Shown in pieces: positions 7,624 through 15,959 of a stretch of DNA of 64,000 bases. Each line of letters begins with the position of its first letter. Position 1 is the stretch's first letter. The stretch covers positions 59,525 through 123,524 of the forward strand of contig JAEEUS010000003.1 of the NCBI GenBank assembly GCA_016290615.1. The letters are read 5' to 3'. The position numbers were made by a program, and so were the translations under genes. This DNA is from Lachnospiraceae bacterium (GTDB taxonomy: Bacteria > Bacillota > Clostridia > Lachnospirales > Lachnospiraceae). Below the pieces are notes generated by a model that saw only the letters and a program-made list of their open reading frames with translations, was not told the DNA's origin and did no database searches.

Positions 7624-8860
7624 GATTCTTCTTTCGACGACGTTTTCTTTTGCGGCTGTTTGTAATGTATATTGCAAAGAAAATGTTAAACGTTACAAAC
7701 AATACTACGAGTGTGACTACAAAAATAAATATCGGAGATAGCGTGTTTGTTTCTTCTTCATCAGTGCTTTTTATCTCAACAGTCTGATAATCCGTATCAG
7801 TCGCTGCTGTTTCTATCTCTTCCACTTCTACAGGCTTGGGAAGACCTTCTACATAAACAGGATCCGATTCAAGGTAAAGATCATATTTATTCATGGCTCT
7901 GACAACGACCGAATAATCCTTATCAATCTCTTTTGGAATATCAAATTCAATAGATGTAGAGTTTCTGTCGGTCCATTCCTCTAGACGGCCAAAGTGGTTT
8001 CCTCCGTCAAGGCTTACTTGGTAATACTGTATATAATTATCAGGATCGTATGATTCTATATGAGCAGTTACATAATCACCATTATCATTTATCTGAAGAG
8101 TACAGTATTCAGGTTCAGTGTAATCCCTGTCGAGTCTTTTAGAAGGTGCTTCTACAGAAATATTCTGAAATGATGAATTATCAATACCAAGTGATGAAGA
8201 ACTAAGACCGAAAAACTTCGCAGCGCAGTCTGCATCGATCACACCAAATTGCTTATAGGATTCTTCGTTCCAAAATGCACTATCCCTTTCTTCATCCAGG
8301 TGACAGTGTTCTATAATAACAGCAGGGATATCATACTCTTCAGCATATTTAAGAATCCCGTAGTATTCTCCGTCTCTGTCCTTGTTGAGTTTGTTCTTTA
8401 TTCCTCGGTCAAATAGTCCAAGTTCGGTAAGCGCCTGCATTTCTATTGTTGCAAACTGATAACCCTTTACATAGTTAGTGCCTTTTGAGGCCACCCATAC
8501 CTCGCTTCCGAACAGAGTGTGATATTCTGACATGTTGTAATGTATAGAGAATAAGAAATCGGCATCAACTTCTTTGGCAAAGTCGAAACGTTCTTTTCTT
8601 GTAAGCTCTTTGTCGGTATTGTTTTCGCGTGTAATGTAAACATCAACACCTTCATACTGTTCAAGCCTGTCTTTCATTGCAAAAGAAGTTATCAGGTCTA
8701 TATCTCTTTCAATCCTGTCATCGATATTACCACCCATTGATTCACCGCCATGACCGGGATCGATGACAACAACAACATTTTTACAATAAGACGGAAAATA
8801 AGATATATGAAATAGTATAAGACCTGTAAATATTAGAATAATTCTGCAGATGAATTTCAA
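7610..8860 (-). CDS. Membrane-anchored N-acetylmuramoyl-L-alanine amidase (Amidase_3)
   Basis: About 416 residues. A TTG start at 8860 is chosen because GGGGGAG lies five bases upstream and any longer version would cross a terminator. Residues 1-25 are a signal/anchor helix. The zinc amidase domain follows: VIDPGHGG (His), the metal Glu in RIERDI, SIHYN (second His) and VIIEHCHL (catalytic Glu). It should cleave the lactyl-peptide bond of peptidoglycan outside the cell. A fibronectin-like region (about 270-370) leads to a C-terminal membrane helix (about 388-410) and a strongly basic tail, so the catalytic domain appears tethered at both ends. Confidence 0.85.
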   Translation of the reverse strand: MKFICRIILIFTGLILFHISYFPSYCKNVVVVIDPGHGGESMGGNIDDRIERDIDLITSFAMKDRLEQYEGVDVYITRENNTDKELTRKERFDFAKEVDADFLFSIHYNMSEYHTLFGSEVWVASKGTNYVKGYQFATIEMQALTELGLFDRGIKNKLNKDRDGEYYGILKYAEEYDIPAVIIEHCHLDEERDSAFWNEESYKQFGVIDADCAAKFFGLSSSSLGIDNSSFQNISVEAPSKRLDRDYTEPEYCTLQINDNGDYVTAHIESYDPDNYIQYYQVSLDGGNHFGRLEEWTDRNSTSIEFDIPKEIDKDYSVVVRAMNKYDLYLESDPVYVEGLPKPVEVEEIETAATDTDYQTVEIKSTDEEETNTLSPIFIFVVTLVVLFVTFNIFFAIYITNSRKRKRRRKKNHETR

Positions 8861-8877
8861 AGTATCTCCCCCATACT

Positions 8878-8906
8878 TAAAAAAGAGCTGCGATTTTCGC
8901 AGCTCT
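8878..8906 (-). terminator. Intrinsic terminator after the coiled-coil gene
   Basis: Ten-base-pair perfect stem (8884-8893 with 8897-8906) followed on the minus strand by six T. It sits 9 bp after the stop of the gene at 8916-9578 and only 17 bases before the amidase start. Confidence 0.88.
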
Positions 8907-8915
8907 AAATATTTC

Positions 8916-9578
8916 TTAAATAAGATCCAGATCAACGATCGAGTCGGATTTAACAGGTGCGGTGTTCTGAAGAGGAATATAGTCTGTTGTGGCTCCAACT
9001 TCATTAACAGTTTGAGGATAAAGCTCGCTTCTGTTAGCTCTTACTGTTTCTACACATTCGTTGAGGCTGCTTATCAGGCGGTTATACTCATTGTCTGACT
9101 GATTGATATAATGAGAAGTAACCTCTTCAACATGAGCAAGAAGGCTGTCGGTATACTGAGTAGCTGATTCCTTGAGCTCGTTTGCTTCGATGACGGCTGC
9201 ATCTACAATTTCCTGAGCCTGCGAAGCGGCAAGATTTATTACCTCATTTGCCTGATCATATGCTCTCTGCATAATTTCATGTTCGCTGATAAGTTCGTTT
9301 GTTTGGGTAATCGCTTTGTTAACAATCTCCTGAGCTTCAAGCTTTGCATCATTTCTAGCCTTGTCAGCTTCTGCCATGATAGCATTTCTGTTAGCGATTA
9401 TTTTCTGATAATGCTTGATCTCTTCAGGAGTGTTCTTCTTAAGTTCCATAAGGTAAGAGTCCATCTCATCCTTATTGACCATGATTATATTGTTTGAAAA
9501 TGCCTTATATTTGCAGCTGTCGATGTAATCCTGAATCTCATCGATCAATAATTCAATCTTGCTCTGCTTAGTCTCCAT
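8916..9578 (-). CDS. Coiled-coil protein resembling ATP-synthase subunit H/DivIVA-like proteins
   Basis: About 220 residues, almost all helical and rich in Glu, Ala, Gln and Asn. The central part (about 60-160) is a long amphipathic coiled coil with repeated AQEIVxxA-type blocks, as in proteins often annotated as V-type ATPase subunit H or DivIVA-like. No membrane helix or catalytic motif. A role as a cytoplasmic scaffold is possible but not shown. It starts 8 bp after the coaD stop; an in-frame TTG four codons earlier is an alternative start. It closes its transcription unit, with a strong terminator directly behind it. Confidence 0.75.
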   Translation of the reverse strand: METKQSKIELLIDEIQDYIDSCKYKAFSNNIIMVNKDEMDSYLMELKKNTPEEIKHYQKIIANRNAIMAEADKARNDAKLEAQEIVNKAITQTNELISEHEIMQRAYDQANEVINLAASQAQEIVDAAVIEANELKESATQYTDSLLAHVEEVTSHYINQSDNEYNRLISSLNECVETVRANRSELYPQTVNEVGATTDYIPLQNTAPVKSDSIVDLDLI

Positions 9579-9586
9579 AAACCCCT

Positions 9587-10087
9587 TCAACCTCTCTTAT
9601 CATTTTTATGTCTGTATTTTTCGTATACCATATCGGCAACGAAATCAGGAACACATTTACTTATATCACCATTAAAATATGCTATTTCCTTAACCCCAGA
9701 TGAACTCAGATAAGCATATTCTAGACTTGTGGTCAGAAATATGGTATCCAGCGCACCGCCACTGAGAAGCTTATTTGTTTGGGCAATCTGAAGTTCATAT
9801 TCAAAATCGGTGATGGCTCTCAAACCTCTTATAGCGATATTAACATCGATGCTTTTTGCATAATCTATAAGGAGTCCGCTGAAGGATTCAACCCTGATAT
9901 TTGGTATATCCTCCGTAGCCTTCTTAAGTATATTAACACGTTCCTCAACTGAAAACAATGGTGTCTTATTGCAATTGTCAAGAACGCTTACAATGACTTC
10001 GTCGAACATTTCGGCAGCACGGTTTATGATGTCGAGATGACCGAAAGTGACCGGATCAAAACTTCCGGGATATATTGCTGCATGCAT
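9587..10087 (-). CDS. coaD: Pantetheine-phosphate adenylyltransferase CoaD
   Basis: 166 residues, the normal size. It transfers AMP from ATP to 4'-phosphopantetheine in coenzyme A synthesis. The nucleotidyltransferase signature [16 protein letters not shown] with the TxGH motif is at the N-terminus, AIRGLR is central, and the ATP-binding SSSGVKEIA segment follows. GAGG lies seven bases before the ATG at 10087. A possible promoter lies between rsmD and coaD, although rsmD-coaD cotranscription is also common in Firmicutes. Confidence 0.97.
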   Translation of the reverse strand: MHAAIYPGSFDPVTFGHLDIINRAAEMFDEVIVSVLDNCNKTPLFSVEERVNILKKATEDIPNIRVESFSGLLIDYAKSIDVNIAIRGLRAITDFEYELQIAQTNKLLSGGALDTIFLTTSLEYAYLSSSGVKEIAYFNGDISKCVPDFVADMVYEKYRHKNDKRG

Positions 10088-10117
10088 ATCAATACCTCAC
10101 TCTTTGTATCCTTAGAT

Positions 10118-10146
10118 ATTATACTAAAAACGAAGAGTTTTTTAAA
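10118..10146 (-). promoter_or_regulatory. Possible promoter of coaD
   Basis: Minus-strand TATAAT (10118-10123) with TTTAAA 17 bases upstream (10141-10146), in the 54-bp gap after rsmD. The -10 is consensus; the -35 is weak. Confidence 0.45.
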
Positions 10147-10708
10147 CCGATTCTTCTGAATTTGTAGCTAATCTGAAAAATACGTGCTTGTTGGTTTTGT
10201 AGAACTTTTCCTTGTATATCTCATAGCCCAGAGAAACTATATCCGAAAAGTCTCTTTCTATGGCAGCCTCTATGATAAAAATGGTATCCTCATGAATGAT
10301 CTTGGAGGTAAGAAGCTGCTTCATTATATTGACTTCGTTCATCGAGTCATAAGGCGGATCCATAAATATGATGTCTGCCTTGTCATGGATCTCATACAAT
10401 GCATCGGAAACATCTCTTGCGATTATTGTTGCTTCATCTTGGAATTTGCATTTGACGACATTGAATTTTATGCATTCTAGAGCCTTTTTGTTTTTTTCAA
10501 CAAAATATGCGTGCCTGGCCCCTCTGCTTATGGCTTCGATTCCTATAGCCCCGCTTCCGCTGTACAGATCGACAAATACGCAATCGGGAAGATCGAAATT
10601 TATCATGTTGAACAGAGTTTCTTTTATCTTGTCTGTTGTGGGTCTGGTATCAAGCCCTTGAGGCGCGATCAATGGCACAGAACGTGCAATTCCGGCTATT
10701 ACTCTCAT
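10142..10708 (-). CDS. rsmD: 16S rRNA (guanine966-N2)-methyltransferase RsmD
   Basis: 188 residues. MRVIAGIARSVPL, then TRPTTDKIKETLFN, the SAM-binding loop VDLYSGSGAIGIEAISRGA and the catalytic FMDPPY motif are the complete RsmD signature. SAM-dependent methylation of 16S rRNA is the expected activity. The start lies one base after the parC stop codon (TAACATG), with AGAGG eight bases ahead. In Firmicutes rsmD is normally followed by coaD, as here. Confidence 0.95.
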   Translation of the reverse strand: MRVIAGIARSVPLIAPQGLDTRPTTDKIKETLFNMINFDLPDCVFVDLYSGSGAIGIEAISRGARHAYFVEKNKKALECIKFNVVKCKFQDEATIIARDVSDALYEIHDKADIIFMDPPYDSMNEVNIMKQLLTSKIIHEDTIFIIEAAIERDFSDIVSLGYEIYKEKFYKTNKHVFFRLATNSEESV

Positions 10709-10709
10709 G

Positions 10710-12956
10710 TTAGTTTCCTCTCAGTTTTGTCCCTTTGCTGTCACGTTTGCCGAGCTTTATGGAGTTAAGCGCGATAATGCGTCCGTTGTAATCATAATTC
10801 TGCTCGACAGCATTCTGCGTATAGAATACTTCTTCTACAAAATCCTTAGGTGAAAGTTTCATGCCACGAACGCCGACGGCAGCTTTTTTCTTCTCTGGTA
10901 TTTCCTCGATCGGAAAACGCAGAAAATAACCATCATTTGTCTTAAGAACGATATTTCTTTGCTCTTTTATAGCAACAACACTTATAACTTCATCATCATC
11001 TAAAAGCTTTGTAGCTGCAACCGTTCTTTTGGCAACATCGAATTCACCGCCATCAACAACCTTCATCATACTGAGCTTTGTAACGAATATAAGCCTGTAA
11101 AGATTAAGCTCGCTCTGACTTGCAACAGCTACGATATTCTCTGTTGCTGAAGAATAATTGCTGACATTATCTATCGGCTTTCCTTTGTCTCTGAATTTTC
11201 CCATAGGAAGATCAAGAACCTTGATGGTATGGAGCTGACCATTGTTTGTAAACAGACATATCTTGCCAGTATTCTTGCATCGGCAAATATATTTGAATTC
11301 AGCTCTGACAGCATCCTCATTTCTTTCGAACGTAGGGATATCTATGATCTTGGCGTATCCAAATCTGTCCATGATGAACATTACTTCCATCTCGGGGATT
11401 TGGATTTCTTCGACTACTGCCTCTTCGCAGTTGTCTATAACTGTTCTTCTCGGACGCCCGTATTCTTTTTTTATTTCGTCAAGTTCGTTGATGATAACCT
11501 GAGCCATTGAATCCTTCCGTTCGAGGATATCCTCGTACTTAAAGATATTTGCTACAGTCTCATTGTGTTCAGCAATCAGTGCATCTAACTCCAAACCTAT
11601 GAGTTTATACAGACGCATCTCAAGAATCGCATTGGCCTGAGGTTCAGTAAACATCAGCTGTTTTGCCATTACTTCGCTTTCTTTGCTCTTGAACTTGATT
11701 CCTGTTGTCTTACCTTCTATAAGACAGGCTTTGGCCATTGCTCTATCCTTTGAGCCACGAAGGATCTCGATTATAAGATCGATGACATTGCAGGCTTTTA
11801 TAAGGCCTTCCTGTATCTCTTTTCGGCTTTGTTCTTTAGCAAGCAGATTTGTATACTTTCTGGTGGTAACTTCATATCTGAATTCAACACATTCTTTCAG
11901 TATACGTTTAAGTCCCATAGTCTCGGGCTTGCCGTCAGCAATGGCTAGCATGTTTACGCCAAATGTGTCTTCGAGCTTTGTCTTTTTATATAGCAGATTA
12001 ATGAAATTATCGACATTTGCATCTTTTCTCAGCTCAATTACAATACGTATGCCTTCTTTGGACGACTGATTCGAGATGTCAATTATATCTGGGGCTTTCT
12101 TTGTTTCTGCAAGAGCAGCAATGTCCTGCAAAAACTTAGTAATGTTTGCACCGATCATTGTAAAAGGAATTTCAGTTATCACGACATTGGTTTTGCCGTT
12201 TTTTCCTTTTTCAACCTCAACTTTTCCTCTTACCTTTATTTTGCCCTGCCCGGTACGATAGATCTCGAGCAGTTCATCCTTATTGGTGACTATGCCGCCA
12301 GTCGGGAAATCAGGCCCCTGAACATATCTCATAAGATGAGAAGTAGATATAGTCTCATCTTTCATATACGCCTTCATTGCCCCGATAACCTCTGAAAGAT
12401 TGTGAGGCGGAATGCTAGTAGCCATACCTACAGCGATACCTTCGGTGCCATTTACGAGAAGATTTGGAAACTTTGAAGGTAATACTGAAGGCTCCTTTTC
12501 TGTCTCATCAAAATTCGGTATGAAATCAACGACATCCTTATCAAGGTCATCAAGCAAACAGTTCTGTGTTATCTTTTGAAGTCTTGCCTCTGTATAACGC
12601 ATTGCAGCTGCGCCGTCACCTTCGATATTGCCGAAGTTACCATGGCCATCAACAAGTGGCATACCTTTTTTAAAGTCCTGACTCATGTTTACCAGGGCAT
12701 CATATATCGAGGAATCACCGTGAGGGTGATATTTACCCATCGTATCACCTACAATACGTGCAGATTTCCTGTATGGCTTATCGAATTTGATACCTAGCTC
12801 ATGCATGTCATAAAGTGTTCTTCGCTGTACTGGTTTTAAACCATCCCTTACGTCGGGCAAAGCACGTGCTATGATTACCGACATCGCATAATCGATATAT
12901 GACTTCTGCATAACCTCGGAATATTCGGTTTTTATAATATCTTCATTAGTGTTCAT
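10710..12956 (-). CDS. parC: Type II topoisomerase subunit A, ParC-like (topoisomerase IV)
   Basis: 748 residues. The breakage-reunion domain holds the catalytic Tyr121 in AAMRYTEARL and the quinolone region GDSSIYDALVNMSQDF with Ser at 82 and 83. The C-terminal beta-pinwheel contains RDKGKPIDNV but no QRRGGKG-type GyrA box, which favours topoisomerase IV (decatenation) over gyrase. Family blocks alone do not settle ParC against GyrA, since Clostridia carry mixed types. It lies 19 bp after parE, and the pair is cotranscribed from the promoter in front of parE. Confidence 0.85.
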   Translation of the reverse strand: MNTNEDIIKTEYSEVMQKSYIDYAMSVIIARALPDVRDGLKPVQRRTLYDMHELGIKFDKPYRKSARIVGDTMGKYHPHGDSSIYDALVNMSQDFKKGMPLVDGHGNFGNIEGDGAAAMRYTEARLQKITQNCLLDDLDKDVVDFIPNFDETEKEPSVLPSKFPNLLVNGTEGIAVGMATSIPPHNLSEVIGAMKAYMKDETISTSHLMRYVQGPDFPTGGIVTNKDELLEIYRTGQGKIKVRGKVEVEKGKNGKTNVVITEIPFTMIGANITKFLQDIAALAETKKAPDIIDISNQSSKEGIRIVIELRKDANVDNFINLLYKKTKLEDTFGVNMLAIADGKPETMGLKRILKECVEFRYEVTTRKYTNLLAKEQSRKEIQEGLIKACNVIDLIIEILRGSKDRAMAKACLIEGKTTGIKFKSKESEVMAKQLMFTEPQANAILEMRLYKLIGLELDALIAEHNETVANIFKYEDILERKDSMAQVIINELDEIKKEYGRPRRTVIDNCEEAVVEEIQIPEMEVMFIMDRFGYAKIIDIPTFERNEDAVRAEFKYICRCKNTGKICLFTNNGQLHTIKVLDLPMGKFRDKGKPIDNVSNYSSATENIVAVASQSELNLYRLIFVTKLSMMKVVDGGEFDVAKRTVAATKLLDDDEVISVVAIKEQRNIVLKTNDGYFLRFPIEEIPEKKKAAVGVRGMKLSPKDFVEEVFYTQNAVEQNYDYNGRIIALNSIKLGKRDSKGTKLRGN

Positions 12957-12975
12957 AAGTCACCTTTATCTGTGA

Positions 12976-14898
12976 TTAAATATCAAGCTGAGCATCATTT
13001 GCATGCTCATATATGAAAGCCTTTCTGGGAGGAACATCATTTCCCATTAGCAATTCCGTTATGTCGCTGGCCATTCTAGCATCTTCTATCTCAACCAGCT
13101 TTAGTTTCCTCCTGGCAGGATCGAGTGTTGTTTCCCATAACTGTTCGGCATCCATCTCGCCAAGACCTTTGTATCTCTGAAGGGTAAAGGCGCTCTTATG
13201 TGTCTTTCTGTATTTTTCTAGAGCCTTGTCATCGTATAGATACTCTTCTTCGCCTTTTGAAGGCATTGCCTTATAAAGAGGAGGCATAGCTATATATACA
13301 TGCCCCTCATAAATGAGTTCAGGCATGAATCTGTAAAACAGTGTTAGCAACAGTGTAGATATATGGGCACCGTCGACATCGGCATCGGCCATTATTATGA
13401 TCTTGTCGTATTTTAACTTGGTGATATCAAAATCATTGCCATAGCCTTCAGAAAAACCACATCCGAATGAGTTGATCATAGTTTTTATCTCAGCGTTTGC
13501 AAGAATCTTGTCTATCGATGCCTTTTCAACGTTTAGAATCTTTCCTCTTATTGGAAGTATTGCCTGGAAATTTCTGTCACGTGCAGTTTTGGCACTTCCT
13601 CCTGCGGAATCACCTTCGACTATGAAAATCTCGCATTTCTTTGGATCCTTTGATTCGCAGTTTGCAAGCTTTCCGTTGCTGTCAAAGCTATATTTTGGTT
13701 TTGACAGCATATTAGTTTTAGCTTTTTCTTCCGTCTTACGTATCTTGGCTGCTTTTTCGGCGCAGCTGAGGACACTTTTGAGTGTTTCGACATTTCTGTC
13801 AAAGTAGTGAACAATCTCTTCACCTGTTATCTTGGCGACTACCTTGGCAGCATCCTGATTATCGAGCTTTGTTTTTGTCTGTCCTTCAAATCTTGGATCG
13901 GGATGCTTTATTGATATGATAGCTGTCATGCCGTTTCTAACATCAGCCCCGGTGAAATTAGCATCCTTTTCCTTAAGTATGCCCAATCCCCTTGCATATG
14001 TATTCATAACGGTCGTAAATTGGGTTTTAAAGCCTGTAAGATGCGTACCGCCTTCTGCATTATAGATATTGTTACAGAAACCGAGTACGTTTTCGTGGAA
14101 TTCATTTACATACTGAAAGGCGCATTCTACTGTTATACCTTCAGATTCGCCTTTAAAATATATAGGTTCGTGAACTGTTTCCTTGCTGCGGTTCATGTCT
14201 GTTATGAATCCGGTCAATCCATCGGGCTCATGAAATTCAACATATTCCTTAAGAGCTTTCCTTTTATCTTCAAAAATGATGGTCAGTTCAGGATTCAAAT
14301 ATGCAGTTTCATGCAAACGGCTCTTAACATCCTCTTCTTTAAACCACGTCTTATCAAAGATCGTTTCATCAGGAAGAAAGTTTATACATGTGCCGGTCTC
14401 ACGCGTCTTTCCGACCTGAGGAAGCAGACCGTTTTGCAGTTCGAGTGTCGGTAATCCGTATGCATATGAGTCTTCGTAAATGCCTCCACCCTTCTTGACC
14501 CTAACAGTCAATCTTTTGGAAAGCGCATTAACTACAGATGAACCAACACCATGAAGACCGCCACTTGTCTTGTATGCCGAATCGTCAAATTTTCCACCGG
14601 CATGCAAAGTTGTAAATACCAGCCTTTCTGCACTCATTCCTTTTTCGTGCATCTCGATAGGTATACCTCTTCCGTTATCTTCAACAGTAGCCGAACCGTC
14701 TTCTTCGAGCGTTACTTTGATCTCTGAACAGAATCCTGCAAGGTGTTCATCAACTGAATTGTCAACAATTTCATAGATAAGGTGATTTAATCCCTTGGTT
14801 GATACGCTTCCGATATACATACCAGGTCTTTTTCTGACCGCTTCTAGTCCTTCAAGGACGGTAATACTGGAAGCATTATAATCATCAGCCTTTGCCAT
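12976..14898 (-). CDS. parE: Type II topoisomerase subunit B, ParE-like (topoisomerase IV)
   Basis: About 640 residues. The GHKL ATPase domain shows DNSVDEHLAG, EDNGRGIP and GGLHGVGSSVVNALS; the TOPRIM domain shows VEGDSAGGSA, and ADADVDGAHI with the metal-binding aspartates; the C-terminus has QRYKGLGEMDAEQLWETT. It hydrolyses ATP to drive strand passage with the ParC-like partner directly downstream. Two adjacent ATG codons occur (14901 and 14898); the second has the better spacing from GAGG. Its own extended -10 promoter lies just upstream. Confidence 0.87.
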   Translation of the reverse strand: MAKADDYNASSITVLEGLEAVRKRPGMYIGSVSTKGLNHLIYEIVDNSVDEHLAGFCSEIKVTLEEDGSATVEDNGRGIPIEMHEKGMSAERLVFTTLHAGGKFDDSAYKTSGGLHGVGSSVVNALSKRLTVRVKKGGGIYEDSYAYGLPTLELQNGLLPQVGKTRETGTCINFLPDETIFDKTWFKEEDVKSRLHETAYLNPELTIIFEDKRKALKEYVEFHEPDGLTGFITDMNRSKETVHEPIYFKGESEGITVECAFQYVNEFHENVLGFCNNIYNAEGGTHLTGFKTQFTTVMNTYARGLGILKEKDANFTGADVRNGMTAIISIKHPDPRFEGQTKTKLDNQDAAKVVAKITGEEIVHYFDRNVETLKSVLSCAEKAAKIRKTEEKAKTNMLSKPKYSFDSNGKLANCESKDPKKCEIFIVEGDSAGGSAKTARDRNFQAILPIRGKILNVEKASIDKILANAEIKTMINSFGCGFSEGYGNDFDITKLKYDKIIIMADADVDGAHISTLLLTLFYRFMPELIYEGHVYIAMPPLYKAMPSKGEEEYLYDDKALEKYRKTHKSAFTLQRYKGLGEMDAEQLWETTLDPARRKLKLVEIEDARMASDITELLMGNDVPPRKAFIYEHANDAQLDI

Positions 14899-14930
14899 CA
14901 TAGTACCTCACTTTAAATTTAACCTTATCT

Positions 14931-14939
14931 ATAATACCA
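14931..14939 (-). promoter_or_regulatory. Extended -10 promoter element before parE
   Basis: Minus strand TGG-TATTAT, an extended -10, about 33 bases before the start codon. No good -35 is present. Confidence 0.5.
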
Positions 14940-14992
14940 CAAAATGTTGAATAATGCTATTGAAAAAGCACTATATATGCAATAATCGCAAT

Positions 14993-15023
14993 AAAAAAGC
15001 CATCCTTCGTTCGAAGGATGGCT
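14993..15023 (-). terminator. Intrinsic terminator after the DegV gene
   Basis: Twelve-base-pair perfect stem (14998-15009 with 15012-15023; the innermost pairs are probably open) followed by six T on the minus strand. It separates the degV gene from parE. Confidence 0.92.
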
Positions 15024-15036
15024 GAATTCAAAATTA

Positions 15037-15903
15037 TCATATTTTAAGTTTTTTGTTACATGCGATAGCTATTGCTCCGGGACCTATATGACAGGAAATA
15101 CTAAGTGAGAGCGGATCATGATATTCAACTTTGAAGCCAGGGAACTCTGCTTCTATCTCCTTGAGATATTCTTCTACATCACAACCGTCTGTGTATGCGA
15201 CAAATATATCTACATTATCCGGATCAAGACCACCGAAACGCTTTTCTGCGTCTTCTCTTATTGCATTGAACATAATGGCTTTGCCGGAAGATATGGTTCT
15301 TGCTTTTGCGAATGCATCGAGCTTGTCACCCTGTATCTGAAGCACGGGTTTTATCTTTAGGAGTTCACCGAATGCAGCGGCTGCCGGTGTGATACGTCCG
15401 CCTTTTTTCAGATATTTTAAGGTATCGAGCATTATATATATTGAGGAATTGAATTTGTCTTCTATAAGGATATCTCTTATCTGCGCTCCGTCCTTGCCTT
15501 TTGCTGCAAGATTTAGTGCATCATAAACGGACTGACGTAATGTTACACTTATCCTTTGATTGTCTACAACAAAAACTCTGTTATCATATTCCTGTGAAAG
15601 CATATATGCGGTCTGGCATGATCCTGACAGTCCGGAACTCATCGGAATATAAACTACTTCATCGTAAGTTTTTAAGGCTTTGTCCCATGCATCCATAATA
15701 CTGTCGGGACTTGGCTGAGATGTTGTAACCTCACCGCCTTTTTTTAAGAGTTCATAGAACTCTTCCTGAGACAGATTAATACCCTCATAATAATCTACAT
15801 TGTCTATTGTAAATGGCATAGGGATGACAACTACTCCTAATTGAGCAGCTTCTTCTTGCGATATACCTGAATTGCTGTCTGTCATTACTGCTATTGTTTT
15901 CAT
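15037..15903 (-). CDS. DegV-family fatty-acid-binding protein (FakB type)
   Basis: 288 residues from the ATG at 15903. DegV/FakB proteins hold a fatty acid while FakA phosphorylates its carboxyl group. Visible signatures are MTDSNSGI at the N-terminus, VTTSQPSPDSIMDAW (binding Thr/Ser), MSSGLSGSCQTAY and KKGGRITPAAA. The matching kinase gene fakA is 2.2 kb away with recG between, which supports a FakB role. An open-frame extension upstream lacks initiation signals. A terminator lies 13 bp after the stop. Confidence 0.88.
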   Translation of the reverse strand: MKTIAVMTDSNSGISQEEAAQLGVVVIPMPFTIDNVDYYEGINLSQEEFYELLKKGGEVTTSQPSPDSIMDAWDKALKTYDEVVYIPMSSGLSGSCQTAYMLSQEYDNRVFVVDNQRISVTLRQSVYDALNLAAKGKDGAQIRDILIEDKFNSSIYIMLDTLKYLKKGGRITPAAAAFGELLKIKPVLQIQGDKLDAFAKARTISSGKAIMFNAIREDAEKRFGGLDPDNVDIFVAYTDGCDVEEYLKEIEAEFPGFKVEYHDPLSLSISCHIGPGAIAIACNKKLKI

Positions 15904-15959
15904 TGTCTGTTCCGATCCATATACTAGTATTATGAAAAATATCAAATAATATTTTACTT

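Noticed and set aside
10710..14898. Annotation of the topoisomerase pair as DNA gyrase
   Set aside because: Sequence blocks are gyrase-like in places, but the A subunit has no visible GyrA box; topoisomerase IV is the better call, with the ambiguity stated.
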